From: Mangifera indica
Lineage: Eukaryota; Streptophyta; Magnoliopsida; Sapindales; Anacardiaceae
NCBI RefSeq assembly: GCF_011075055.1
Contig: NC_058147.1
Span: forward strand, 5,890,001 to 5,954,000
Reading direction: 5' to 3'
DNA length: 64,000 nucleotides
The notes beneath the pieces were generated by a model, which was given only the letters and a program-made list of their open reading frames with translations, was not told the origin of the DNA and made no database searches. Shown here one piece after another: positions 10,569 through 25,500 of this stretch. A program made the position numbers and the translations under genes. Each line of letters opens with the position of its first letter. Position 1 is the stretch's first letter.

Positions 10569-13500
10569 TTAATATGATATTTTTGATTGGATGTCTCGAT
10601 GGATCTGCGCAAGAAACTCAACATACGAGGGGCCTCGAGAATTCTTATCTTCTACCAGACAAGAAAAGAACAACAATCCTGAACACCAAAATATACTATT
10701 AATAATACAAATAATAATTAAAAACATCTACTAGTAATCCAAACTTCAACAGAGATTGCAGGATAGAGAAACATGATCCAGGGGAGAAGGTGTTAAGAAA
10801 TTTTATTGATGGCCCTTGCACCTGGATGCAAACATTTATCTACTAGCAATGTTATGTTTACTTATTATTGATATAAAATTTAAGTATATAAATGATATGT
10901 TATCAGGTGATTGTGCATTAATTTATATTTAATTCAAAATCATCTAATCATATAATGACTCATTATTTATGTATCTAAATGATGTATTAAAAGTGTGTAT
11001 GCATAGTTTTATTGTTTATCTAATGAGTACTATTACATGTATAAATTAATTGTATAAACTTATCCATACAACTTGATATGGTAGCATCTGATTAGGTGAT
11101 TTTGAAGTAAAAGAAAAAGTAAATAATCACATCACTCGATCAAAAGTTACCATATCAGTTTGTACAATTTGTTTATACGCATAATTTTATTTTTATCTAA
11201 CCTACCAATAGATCCCTTCTCCCCAATATTTAAACAACAATAAAACTATGGATACACAATTTTCAATATACAGTTGAGTACACAGATGATAAGTCATCAT
11301 ATGAGTAAGTGATTTTAAATTAAGAATAAAGTAAAATTCAATCGTATAATAATACATCATCTATATATCCAATTATGTACTTAAAAGTGTGTGCATATAA
11401 CATTGGTTTTTAAACATTTGCCATGATAATATGACATTTATCTCCCATCCAATAATTACATATTACTAAAATTATGTGGAAGAGAAATCAGATTACACCA
11501 AGAGGAAAAAATAGGTAACAGAACAGCAAAAGATGTGTATATTATGATATGCTGCATATAAATATTTCACGTGATTAATTATTTAGCAGTAAATATGTAT
11601 ACACCTGTAGTTTGCATTAAAGGGATACTGTGCACTGACCTGAAGCATCTCCTTTCTTGCATAACTTCAAACTGCAAGCAAAAAGATCGAAAAAAATGCA
11701 TCAACTTGAGAGCTCATATTTCAATCAGATAGATGGGGTCAAACTTTTCTCTGAAGATAAAGACAACCCAACAAAAAATATAGCATACCGGATGTAAGAA
11801 CATCTTTGGCGCCGGATCTCATTTATGACATCATTCAACTTCTTTGATATTGGATTGTCATATTGCTGCAGCACAAACTGATCACACAGAAGCATGTGTT
11901 ACGCATTAAAATTCAAAAAGTCGGAATTCAATCTCAGCTTAGCATATTCAGCTGCTATACATCATTTACTAAAGCACTTGTTTTTCCTACCAGACAATCT
12001 TACAATCCCAAATTATTGAAGAGTGTATCAACTACTGAATTATTAATATAGTCTAGTTTGGCTTCATGTGTCACTTTGGGCTTCAGTTGCAAGGAAGCTT
12101 GAAGATTTTTTTTCTATACATTGAACTAAGAGATGGTGTATTTTTATAGACATGCATTTAATTTATCCTTGTATAGGATGGTAGCCCATCCCTTGGGGTT
12201 TAACTTCTTATATTGGTCATCTAGTCCACTTATGTTAACTTCATCTCATATTCATTATCAAAAAAAGTCATAGTTGTTTCTTGAAAAAGAAAAATGGGAA
12301 ATGAATCTAGGCATCCATTTGTATATAAAGAACTATATATTACATGCCCCAATTAAAATAATGAACAACAGATTATACTTTTTATGTGGAAATTTAAGAA
12401 ATAAATGGAAAATCTATAAAAGTATCTGTAAAAAAGTATCGTGAGAAAAATACAGACTGACTATGGCTCAATGCTCAAGTTCATTTGCCCAACACTTCAA
12501 AGGTTTGGACTACAAGTTTCCCCACCAGTTAACAGAGTGACAGGAAGATTTTATGCACCTCAAAAGGATTAAAATGAAACTACCTGGGTAGGAATTTCAT
12601 CAACTGAAGAGATGCCAAAAAGTTGTTGCAAGATATCTGAATCCACTAAGTTCCCAATATATATTAAACAATCCTCGCCATTTTCAAGAAGATAAATTCC
12701 CTTTTCACTCAAATTCTCGGTAGTAAGTGGAATTCTAGGAGGAATAAGGGATTCATTCTCCTGTCAATCATGCAGAAAACTAATAATGCTTGTTAGGACA
12801 GTAACAAAGAGAAAAATATCAAATATAACCTAGCCAGATAGTCCATACCTTCGGATTAAGTTCATGAATAGGCACCATCCTGGGGAATACCAGTGCAATT
12901 GTAGAAGGTAAAGAAAGAGAGAAAGCACGATTAATCCAATAGGCACGATCATCTATTCTCCCATCAGCTTGAAATCCAATACTTTTGAGTAATGCTGAAA
13001 TAGATATACTACAAATATACATCTTCGCCAGCAGAATCTTAACAATAAATAATACTAAAAGAAGTGGTTCAAAAACAGACAATTGATCAGATCTCAAGTG
13101 TTCCAACTATCCAATCACAAGCATATTTAATGATAGAAGTGTAATATAAAACTTTTGTGATTTCATGGCATAAAGTTGAACAGTGAGACCTGGGGTCATT
13201 GATTCAAACTGGGATAGTAAAGACAACACTTTGATAATTTCCAGTTCAGTAATATCCTGCCAGAAATTCAAGACAAAACGTGGAGAAACTGGCTGACCCA
13301 ATTGAAATGAAAACATTATTCCTGGCCTCAGGGGAACTGGGTAATAGAAGAAGGTGGGATGGCTTAGGGTTCCAGCAGAAGGATTTTCTGGTTTAGTGCA
13401 ACAGAAACATGGACCAGTTACTTATGGTTGCAATATTGTGTAGAATTGAAAGAGAAATAGGAAAAAAAAAAAAGCTTCTGAGCACAATTACAATAAAGCA

Positions 13501-16500
13501 GGCAAGCTCTGTCAGACTAGAGCTGCTGAAAAAATTTGGTTTTGGTCTTCCCTGAATTTGAAGTAAATAACTCCACCATCGCCAATCCTGATAGTGGACT
13601 GAGATTTTGAACAAATAGCAATGATTTCAATAGACATAGTGTGTGTGCCATTAGACCAAATTTATTTTCAAGTAATATAATTCGGATTTTATATTTAAGA
13701 ATTAAGTGGGAAATTTTAATGGTGTTTAAACTCGATTCATTGGAGAAAGTTAAACTCAAATTTAACTTGAGTTTGAATTCAAATTGAGTTTTAAACTCAG
13801 TTTGATATTAAAATAATATTGTTTTAATATATATTTAGTAAAACTATATTGTTTTAATTAATTTATATTAATTATTTTAGGTTTGATAGTTTTACAAATT
13901 CAATAACTTTAAAGTTCGAATTTAAACTCAAATTCGAAAATATTAAACTTTTAAGCTCGAATTTAAACTCATTTGAACTGAACTCATTTTAGGCTCATTT
14001 AAGTCAAGCTTAGTTTAAACAAATTCCATTTAACTTAAAACTAAAAAAATAATAAACTCTCATACTCAAATTCGTTTGAACTAAATTGAATGAGTTTGAC
14101 TTTGAGTTTGGCTCTATCTCAGTGTCACAAAATTGTTTTGAATATTGTTTTCTAATATTTATTCTAGTAGTAATCCGATCCGATCACCAATTGATTTAGA
14201 TTAGCCCCTTCATCAAGTCGATGTCTAGTTCGGGTCCGAAAACATTGACTAAACCACTATGTTCATGGACCAATTTTATAGTGTACAAAGGCAGGTGCTT
14301 TATATATCAGACTTCTACAAGAAGCAAATAGCATACCAAGAGTGTACAAAGGCAGAAACATAAGGGACTCGGGAAGAATAAGCTGTCCAGGTGATGACAC
14401 TGTTGCACAAAATTTTCGATATGAAACCAGAATGTTGATGCAAAAGCTTGTCACTTGCCCCCGGACATGCAAGAGTGGCCTGGAAGGTATTTCAAGCACC
14501 TCTATAAAGAGTGTAAATTAAAAGCATTGTCAGTAATCTCAGACATTGCATTACAAAAATTATAACATTGAGCATTTATCTTCTAGAGGATGGAAGTCAC
14601 AAACAAATGGGGCCAAGTAATGAAACAACAGTCAGCGCATCAGATAAAGACTTTTTCAAGTAATCAGGATGCATGCAAGTAACCATCACAGATTCAAAAA
14701 AGAAGGGGGAACAGAAAACAGAAAGTCAAAATGTAGGGACACAGAATCCAATACCTTTTTTCAAGAAACAGGCAAATTGAGTATCTAAGTCAGCCGAACG
14801 GAACAAATTACTCAGCATATTCGAGCATGGTAGAGATAAATTTGTAACTCGAATTCTTCGTTGGCCATACACTGTGGTGTAAAGTAGGGCAGACTGAAAA
14901 AATTAAGATGCAAACTAATAAAGAGGCCAGCCACTGTCATCTTTTCAACAATAAAAGAATAGTGCAGAAAACTACACAAAGCAGTGGGCCAAAATTAACA
15001 ATTAAGATGTGTAGCAGACTGCCCCAAAATTTAGATAGTCACCTGAAAAGCACACTCTGAACCATCTTGCAATTTGTCATCATGCTTTAAGGTTACCAAA
15101 ATAGATTTGTCACAGTCAAACTGCAAAAGAAGAAGGATTGGTCAAGACAGAAATTAGTCTTTGGAAACTCCCATGTAAATGCAATTGTCAAAAGGAATCC
15201 TTAAAATATGCCAATCTGTTATTTCATATACAGCTTATAAGAGACAGAACTAGCAAAGGCAAGATATATATGCAAAATAAAACAAACACCCAAGCAACTT
15301 CTGATAGAACTAAACTGCCAATAAAACTTGACAACAAAGAATCATGGATCATACAATCTCTATTTGAAAATTGATATACACAATCCATAATCATGAGCCA
15401 CTAGAAAATGATGAAAGCATCCTTAGGGTATGATTACAAAAATCATATGATATACCCGCATGAAGATTGTACATCCTTCAACAAAAGCTAAATGAAAATT
15501 ATATACATTGAACAAGCAAAAGTATGCAAAAGATGTAGTCCAATTACGACATAAAAACAAAAGTTAAATATCTACAGTGAAACTTTAAACAATAAATATT
15601 TTTTGTCACCAAATCTAACTTGTACAGTGCGAAAAAGCCTTGAGTAGGTAGTTAATTCTGAAGAAGGGGAGGTTCTAGAGCCAATAGGTCCATGCAGAAA
15701 TTCTCTATCAACTTCAACTCTCTGCACAAGACCATCTAACTCCGATGTTTTACATGGAAACAGTATATGTTCTGTCACCAAGATTAAGGTACTTAAAAGA
15801 GCAATGCCTAAAGGCTACAAAAATTGCTTCTCTATCAGAAAATAATTTCAGGTGGTAAGCCATGTGGTCAGCAGCTCATGAACACTGAACTAAGATAGAT
15901 GGTTGTCCAGATAAGGGATTAATACAATTCCTACATTACTGTCAAAACAAACTCAAAAAAGAAAATTTACCACATTTTAACTGAAAAAATAGTCAAATGT
16001 CATCTATGTTAAAAATAAAAGCATATGTATCATTCAGTGACAAAGCAATTTGCAAGAGAAGGAAAAATTGCAAACCCCAGGGAGGTCAACATTAGTTGGA
16101 ATGCGTTTGCAAAAATTTCCGTAGTACTCTTGAACTTGGATTCCCTATACAGATGAAAACAGAAGTTAATTCACTTGTATAACACTATAAAGCATAACAC
16201 AACAATAATCATTCAACACTGACAGAACTAGCAGTATACTATCAAAAGCATAGAAGTGTTACCTGGCTACATCTCACGCGCATAACAGCCTCAAAACCTT
16301 GGGGCCTGGTGATATTCCATCTAAGATCATTGTAAAGCTTGGCTGTATCTGACAGAGTTGAGAATGGGTAATAATAATATACCTGCAAGAGTGGGAAAGC
16401 AGAGAAGCTTAAAATTTAAGTAACCCAAGTTAAACCAACAAAACTTAGAATTTGAATAACTAAGAGTTGTATTCACACGAAAATATACCTGATTAAGGGT

Positions 16501-19500
16501 TTTCACTAAACCGTCACTTGATCTGTAAACATTTATAAATATGCATTCTAAAATAACAGTCAGTCTCCTAGTGTTGCCTATAAAACTAATTCTAATCATC
16601 ACCAGTTTTAGATGTTGTATTCATACTCGTGCAATGAAAAAACACATTTTAATGCAATAGATTTCAAGAATGTGTCCAGGTTTCAGCAAATTCAGGCAAA
16701 CCATCAATTCATCTGAATACTCCTTCCATTTATATATCCTGCTAGTATGGTTACACAGGATTACAGCCAAAACAGAGTCGCACATAAACCATATGATACA
16801 GTTTCCTGCAGCAGGAGATGTACATATAAATCTAGCAGAATATAGATATTGCTATTAAGCATTAATTTGATACCTGTCCTCCAGTAGTTCTTGGGATGAC
16901 AGATACAGAAGCGACATCAACATAAGTCTGACTAGTGATAAATACGTCGATGCAAACCTGGAAAATGTTCAAATTTTTATAATTAGCCTAGCACATTATA
17001 GACACATACTTACAGAAGCGAAATTAATCACAACCTCCTTCTTGGGCCATATTTTTGAGTTTCTTTAAATGACGATAGAACACCGAATTACATAAAGCTT
17101 ACCTGATACCCAGCAAATTCAATTGCCATTGTCCTTAGTGTTTTATCTGCTGCTTGTAGTAACTTAGGGACCCCCTGAAATTAAATGAAAAATATTTTCA
17201 ACATAAAGCACGTCATTATCTTCTATTGACCCCAATACATGTGGATAGTTCACTAAAAAATTCAAGATGAATTAATTTAAAGAAACAAATGAACCACAGA
17301 CACGTCAGCATGTAGGTGGAATATCCAGACAACCACTTGTATCAACACAAACAACAAATTGCAATTCAATTCCTACCCCACTTACTAAGAAACAAGATCC
17401 CTTTTAAATTTTCAATATTTAGATACACTAGAACATAATAATTATATTGTAACATATGCAGAGCACAACTTAATATAAACCCTAGGAAAGAAAGCAAAGC
17501 TGAACCTGCCATGACAGCCTAAGATGCACATAATGCAAAAGAAAAGCGATCTAGAAACAAGTGTGGCACAATAATATCACAGAATATGAGGTCAAAAGTT
17601 AACCAAATGCAGTAGACACTAAATGTGAGCAAATGGCCATGCAGAAAATTAACTTAATTCGGCAGCTGAAACATAAAACCTTTCTGTAGGTATGAGTTTT
17701 TAGGAAGGTTGAACCACCCAGCATATTCAAAAGGAATAAACAGAACCATCTGGCATATCGAAGCAAATAGTAAAACTAGCAGCACAGCAGGGTGCATTAA
17801 GTCAAATTTCTAGTGCAGTAATTGTCCTAATACAATGAACACATTTGTCTTATTCTTTAGTCCTAAGGGTGAATATGTGAATGACCCAGTCAAGTTAGAG
17901 ACATTGGGAAGGGTTAGAAAAAATGAAAAAGAAAATATACATAGTAGCAGTAACAAATGAAAATGTCTGATTCCCTAACTGCACATTAACAGGAACAATC
18001 GCCCACCTTTATCTGAACATAGCAACCATCTTCTAGAGAAAATGCAGTCAACACAGTACTATAACTCCATGACAAACATCGAGAGGGAATAAGCATGAAC
18101 ATGTGTATACCTTTTCCCCCACTGAGACATTAGTTCTTCCTTCAAGTTCCCTTGAAGGCAGGGCTCCAACACCAGCCGATGGCAAGACTAAACACAGAGT
18201 GCTACAATGATCAGAACACACAGGAACATACTAGTATACTTTATAATAATATCATCTCAAGGATATTCCCAAACTTCCAATGATGGTAAGTGGAAGATGT
18301 GAGAAACTTGCATGAGCATTTGTGATGAATATTTATGAAGGCTCCTTTGTAAACATATTGTTCCAACTTGAACAGGAAAAAAAAGAAAAGAGCCAGATAC
18401 AGTTCAATCTTGATGACCAAAACAAGTAGCTATGCCACAATATATTAAACTGGAAACAAAGTGTTGTTCTTTGCCTTTCTGTTTGTAATATCTGTGTGCA
18501 AAACCAATGAAACTAAAGAATGGGTGATTCACAACTGATTGCAATAGATAATGCGGTCAAGTTAGTGTTAAACAAATAAATATAGGTTTATAAGCTTGCC
18601 TGACTGAAATACAAGAAGCTTTCCTCCAGTACCCTTCATTGCCAGAAAGCCAGCCTGGAATTTGAGAGAAAAGACCTATATGTAATTTGAGAGGAAATAT
18701 TGTTTCTTGTATCTCATTCATCAACAATTACAACATATATACAAGTTACATTTTACACAAAATTGTTATACAAATCCAAGAAAGGAAACAGTAACCAAAA
18801 TTGAGGATTTGCAGATCCCTATTTTCCAACTACAACTTCTAGAAATCTGCCTTTAAAGACTTTCCTAATGCAACTTGGATTCATTCCTTAATCTGGATGT
18901 GATTCTGAATTATTCCTTTATTTGGGTGTGATGCATAATCTCCAAAATTGATCTCCACCACCCCTCTTCAAGCTAATGCATATATGTTGATCATCCCCAG
19001 CTTGTTTGGTAACTCTTCAAATTTTGGCTAGGGAAAACTCTTTGTGAGAATATCAACCACTTGTTGCTTTGTCAAGGGACAATCATGCATACACTTTCGT
19101 TGTCAATTTTCTCTTTTATGAAGTGGCTATTTATCTATACATGTTTCATTTTATTATGATGCACTGGATTATGTGTCATGAGAAGCTAGTTGTTTTTCCA
19201 ACAAACTCTCAATACGCAATTCCAATAAAATGTCCACAGCACAAATTTGCAGAAAAGAATAGTATAGTAATGACAACAATGGAGCAGTAAATCCCATAAA
19301 TGAAATAGACAGTAAGGAAAATGTATTTAGTAAGGAAGATAACAAGAAAATGGTTATTGAAAACAGTTTTTAAAAAAAATAAAAGGCCCAAATTGGTCAC
19401 TGGTGGCTGGTACTCCCAAATACAAAACTCGACAATATTTTTTTCCTTCTCTAAAGTTGTCTGCCCCACACTCTCCACTTCCTCTCATATATACAATTTC

Positions 19501-22500
19501 CAAAACTAACTCACTCATTCCCTACACTAATAGCTTGCTAGGTGTCACCCAATGCAGCTACTACATTGGACATTTTAGAACCACTTCTGCTTGAATCAAC
19601 TTTTGCAATTAGGGCGCTGTCATTACCACACCACACCACCCCCCCCACCCCCAACTTTTCGGTCTGCTTGAATCAACTTTTGCAATTAGGGCTTTGCCAT
19701 TACACCCCCACCCGGAAGCAGTTTCAGCTTGTTCTCAAGTTGAACTTCCGTCTACACAAACTCCATCCTGAATCCATCACTCCTATTTTTGTTTGATTTC
19801 CACATCCCTTTGAAAGAAGTTTCTATAGTCATTAATGTTGGACCCCCTATAATTTTCACTTGTTATCCCTACCAATCAAAATGCATGGTTTCCATTTTCT
19901 AGTTGTTCCGAATGTCGACAACCAATCAACTCCAAGGATTACATTGACATTTCCCAATTGGAACACAAAGAATTCTTGGGCCACTTCAATATCCAACAAT
20001 TTTAGTCGGACGTCACGACAAACTTCAATTCCTTTAACATTTATCACTGAAAGTCACTTAGAAATTCTTTCAAGTGGCCATCAATTACAATTTGTCAACC
20101 AACTTATGAGCAGTGAAACTATGTGTAACTCCACAATCTATTAACACAGTCACTGGTTCCCCCTGGATGCTACCTTTTATCTTCATCGTCTTCGGTGATC
20201 TGAGTCTAGCTACCGAATTATGAGACAATTTGATAGCTTTTCCCTGTTTAGCTAGAATTTCTTTTCCCCCCTTCTCTATTAGCTCCTCCTCATCCTCTTC
20301 CTCTTAGCAAAGCACCACACACAACTATTTGAACTGACATTTTCTTTGATTGCCTCCCAAATTTTCTTTGTCGTTCGAAAGAAAAAATAAGTGATGTTAA
20401 TATTTGTTTCTATAGAGTTAATTACGCAAGCCATTACAATTGAATTGTTTAGTTATCATGCATCATAATCACACCTCTCACATTAGGTCCTTTAATCTCT
20501 CCATTGATACAACTCATCTTGCCTTTGCCTCAAATAACCATTAGAAAAAATTGCGACCATTGGAGAAAATTTTTTTTTGTTTGATTTTTGGTTTGTTATC
20601 TATAGAGAGAAATTTTCACCATGATGTTGGATGACAATCAAAGGCATTTGAGGAGGGTGAATGAGATGGGATATTGAAGAGGTAGAGCCTACTAGTTCTT
20701 GCCCATAATTTTCCATGGATGAACTGTTGTAATGACTTTGATATCATGAAATTTGAGAGTTAAGACTTATAAGTTATTTGAGAGGACAAATTTTCTTTTG
20801 TATTTCATTCAACAATTACAACATATGCACAAATTACATTTTACACAAGATTGGTATGCAAACTTAAGAATGAAAACAATCACCTAAATTGAGGCTTCAC
20901 AAACCCTTATTTTCCAACTACAATGCCTAGAAATTGCCTATAAAGACTTTTCTAATGTAACATAGATTCACTTCTTAATTTGGATGTGATCCTGGATTAC
21001 TCCTTTATTTGGGCGTGATGCGTAATCTTTAATATGATCCCTAACAAAAGTTATAAGGTATTAACATATCTATATGATAAGTAAATAAATGACATAAAAA
21101 CCCAAACACTCTTTATAACTTTGGAAACCTAACCTCTTCTGACATCAAACATCCAAGCACAAGTAAGAATCTACCAGACATCAATATAGAATTTAAGTCT
21201 AGCTCTGCCTACCTAAACCTCCAAAACTACTTATCTTTTCCAACGCATTCATAATCCTTAATCATATTGTCCGAATATTTTCTACTTCTTAGCTACTAGT
21301 TTTCTCACATAAAAGCTCTTGAAAATCTCCTTTGTTCAATTCATTTGTAAAACATATTCTTTTAAGTAGAGGTACTCCTATAAAGTAATGAAATTGCAAG
21401 AAACTTTTTCAAAATGAACTAAAATTTGGTTCACACATGGCCTCCTTGTGTGGAATAGATTGGTGGACCATAAGGTGAGTGTTTAAGTGTGCGCTCCTCA
21501 ATGTAGCCTATGTCATCAAATTCATTAGAGTTGTACACTATGATTCAATTCACTAAGCATACCACCCCATGGCCATGGAATTGTTAAACATTAACTTCTA
21601 TAAGATGTTAAGCACACAAGAAATAGGAATACGGATTCTAATTGGACAAAAAAGGTATACCTTGATTGCTGCACCGAAGGCTGATTCCAAAGTTTTATTT
21701 TTCTGAAACATCATTGGAATGTGTCCCAACAACAGTTCTAAATGTTGACGACACTACATCATTAAAAGAATAATCAAAGTTACTAGGAGACATTCAGAAT
21801 TTCAAAAAACAAGAACTAAAGCCCATCCATCATTGCTTAAATTTGACTGACAATATATCTAATCTAGTAATATATCCTAAAAGACTAAAAATCTAGAGTT
21901 TACCTCAGAAAGTTCAAAAATAACATCTGTTTGGAGAGGAATATAAACATCTTCTACATCAGTAACAATAAGCATTAATGTCTGCAACCACATGAAAAAT
22001 TAAAAAATGGAAGGAATTCATTTTAAGTGGTCATATATAGAATGTTAAGATCAATATAACACATTTTTCAAGCGATTCTGTAGTAAGATCACAACTCTTT
22101 TCTACCATAAAAAAAATATATAAATACAATTTTTGGGCAGAGATATTAAATAAGAAAGAGCTTCCTGACAAATCCTTTTTCCCTTATTCTTTGCAAGAGA
22201 AATTGAGTTTAAAAAAATGGCACTTCAAAGAAATAGAATGAAGTTCTTATCCCTTTCCACAAAAAGTAATATATTATTCTCATCAAAAAATATTACAGTA
22301 TCATTTCTATAAAATAAAAATGAGAATGACCCAGTTACTCAAGAAAAAAGGAGAAGTGTCCAACCAACAATTCACCTGCTGTAGTGCACGTTTTAAATTG
22401 TAAAAATGAATTGTTGAGTCAAATGTAGCTACTCCTACCAATGTCCGAGGACCTTCCTACAAGAATTAATCAAGATATAGTTAGAATTGAAACACTTGTC

Positions 22501-25500
22501 TTCAATCTAACGATAGTCTTTATTATAAACAGGTATCAAGTTTCAAAGAGAGGAAGAGAAGAAAAAAACATATTAGGGTTTGTTAGTTAGGCAGCAAATT
22601 TTGGTTGATTGTGGGAGGTCTCCAGCGCCTCAATCGGTCAGAAAATAGAGGTCTTAGACTCTTCGAATTGTCCGAAATGAGAGATCCCGAACTCCTCAAA
22701 TTGTTGGGTTTATCATTGTAATCTTTTTATTAATGAAATATTTTTAGTTTATTATGTTTTTGTGTTTTATTTTCTTATTTTAGATGAATTAAGGGTTGGG
22801 TTCCTAACAAAATGGTATTAGAGTATTCGATCTAGTGGAGAAGATATATAATGGTCAGAAAAGTGAAAAGTCGTCGGAAAATGTTTACAGAGGAAGCTGA
22901 CTTGAAGTTGAATCATCACAAGGAGAAATGAGTCGGTGTGTACATGTTGGAAAAGTGCCAAAAAAAAAAAGAAGAAGAAGAAGAAGAAAACGAAAATAGA
23001 AGAAACCGGAACGCTAGCAAAATTGTGAAGAAAGAAAAAAAATTACAAAAGACAGAAAGGAGAAAACACAAAAAGAAAGGAGAAGGAAGAAGGAGAGAGA
23101 GAAAAAATTAAAGAAAAAAAGAGAAGGGGCAGTTGAAAAAAAAGCTACAAATAGATGGAAAAAAGAAAAAAGTGTGTGCAGTGATGGGTTAGCACGCTAG
23201 CAAGCAATGGCATAATTTAAAAAGAGAAACAAGGTCAAAGCTAGCGAAATGAGTGGGACATAGCTAGCCAAAAGAAAAAGTAAAGTGAAAGATGGTTGTT
23301 AATTAATGACAAAGGAAAAAAAAAACACCTTGAGGACAAGGTGATTTTGAAAGAGAGAGAAATGTTAGGATTGAAACACTTATCATCAATCTAACAGTAC
23401 TCTTTATTATAAAAAGGTATCAAGTTTCAAAGAGAGGAGGAGGAGAAAAAAAACATATTAGGGTTTGTTAGTTGGATAGTCAATCTTAGCTGATTGTGGA
23501 AGGTCTTCGGCGTCTCAAACAACTGAAAAAGAGAGATCCCACACTTCTCAAATTGTCTGAATTGGGAGACCCCAAATTCCTCAAATTGTTTGATTTATTA
23601 TTGTAATCTTTTTATTAATAAAATAATTTTAGTTTATTATGTTTTTGTATTTTATTCTCTTGTTTTAGATGAATTAGAGGTTGGGTTTCTAACAGATACC
23701 AATCACTTTAATATTATCTATTTTTGTTTTGAATTCAAGAGATTTAAAACACAACGAATTAAGAAAAATTAAATTTACACAACAACTAGCAATTCAACAC
23801 TGTGACAGACATCTAATGAAGTATGAATAGAAAAGAAAGAAAGTGGATTTGTAGCTATGGAGAGAATAATCTATAGGAATATCTATCTTACATGCCATTA
23901 TTTCTCAAGCACTTTCCAATGGCTATGCACTAGTAGTTTAAGCACGGGTTAAAGATAAGAGTAAATATCAGGACCAACATAAATCAAATTCGGAAACATA
24001 TCCAACAATTTTGGGATATGATATATTAACACTGATTAAATCATAAATGTACATTACTTTTTACATAGGTCCAAAGTCAGGCCTTATAATTTCTAGTAGC
24101 CAAGAAATCTAGTTACAATACATGAAATGTATTTTGGGAAAACATATTGCAACCTGATTTCTAGTACTCAAAATACCTTAAATTTTGTTATGGACCTAAT
24201 GTAAGTTTATTAATATTGAAGGAAAAAAGTGTCAATAACAAAAGGTGTCAACTCCTTCAAAAGGGCGTAGCTTCCCTATTAGTCAAATACTGCCCATAAT
24301 AACAAAATAACAATATTTTTTTTTTCTATTTTACAATCCTTGCTCACATTTAGATGTTATTCATACCTACCATACATTTTTCATAACTCCCCCATCCAAT
24401 TTCACATCTACCACATACATTTCGTAACTCCTCAATCCATTTATTTCAACTATATAAATATTATCCTAATTAAATATTATCCTAATATTTAAATCCAAAT
24501 TCCAATTATTAACTTTTTATTATTATCTTAATTATTATCATAATCAATAGCTAATATTATTATTATTATTATTATTATTATTGTAATAAAATCCTAACAA
24601 ACTCTAGTAGAGAAGGAAAGCTAGATGATACTGAAAAAAACTTTTCTATTAAAGTTAGAACAAGAGCTGCAGGTTCCCTCAAATGAAAAAGATGGAACAC
24701 AAGAAGTTGCCAATTATCCTTGACCTAATCTTCAGAGAAAGAATCTTCCACTTTACTTGAGCAAAGTTATATTAAATTTTAGTGGTAGAACAGAAACTGG
24801 GCCTAAATGATTTTATCCAAAGCACCATGTCTGCATAGTTCAAAAATATACAATAACCTCCTCATACTTTCCTATCCTCTAGCAATAGTGCGGAAGAGTT
24901 AACCCTAGATCTCTTAAAATGTTTCCTTGCAAACATTCAGTTGAAGAACTTGCACATATGAAAAAATAACCATTAATGATAACAATTGTCTGTGCAGGTT
25001 GCGAAATCCAAATTAAATTGAGAAGAGGAAATAAAGTGCAGTAGAAATATACTTATTAGAAAAGAAACACCAATATCATAGTAATAGGATTGAAACTCAC
25101 AGGAAGATCAGAAATAACTTGATTAATTGCGCTGCAAGCTGCAGCAGCTGCACCAGTCTGTATGGCACTCATGGATACATCAATGAGAAAAAAATACACA
25201 GCTGGCATTGGATCACACACCTGGAAATGAGGCATTTAGTTAAATGAATCACTAATGTGATTAACTAAATAAGAAATTTAAGGGTGAAAAGACTTTGACC
25301 AGAGGTCTCAATCCTTTCAGAATAATATAAATGTCAAGTAATCACTTGCACAACAGGAGGCAAAGATTTTCCAAAGGATGCAGTTTTAGTGACAAAATCC
25401 TGGGAGCAAATCTAGACCATAATCCATACTTCTTAAAACTAAAACAAATCAAAGAACTGGAAGTTTTCAGGTTGAAGATCCTACCACCAACAAAAGACCA

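Noticed and set aside
15572..15781. 69-codon open frame on the minus strand inside a Sec24 intron
   Set aside because: Flanking Sec24 exons join in phase without it, and the peptide resembles no Sec24 segment or known domain. Probably chance.
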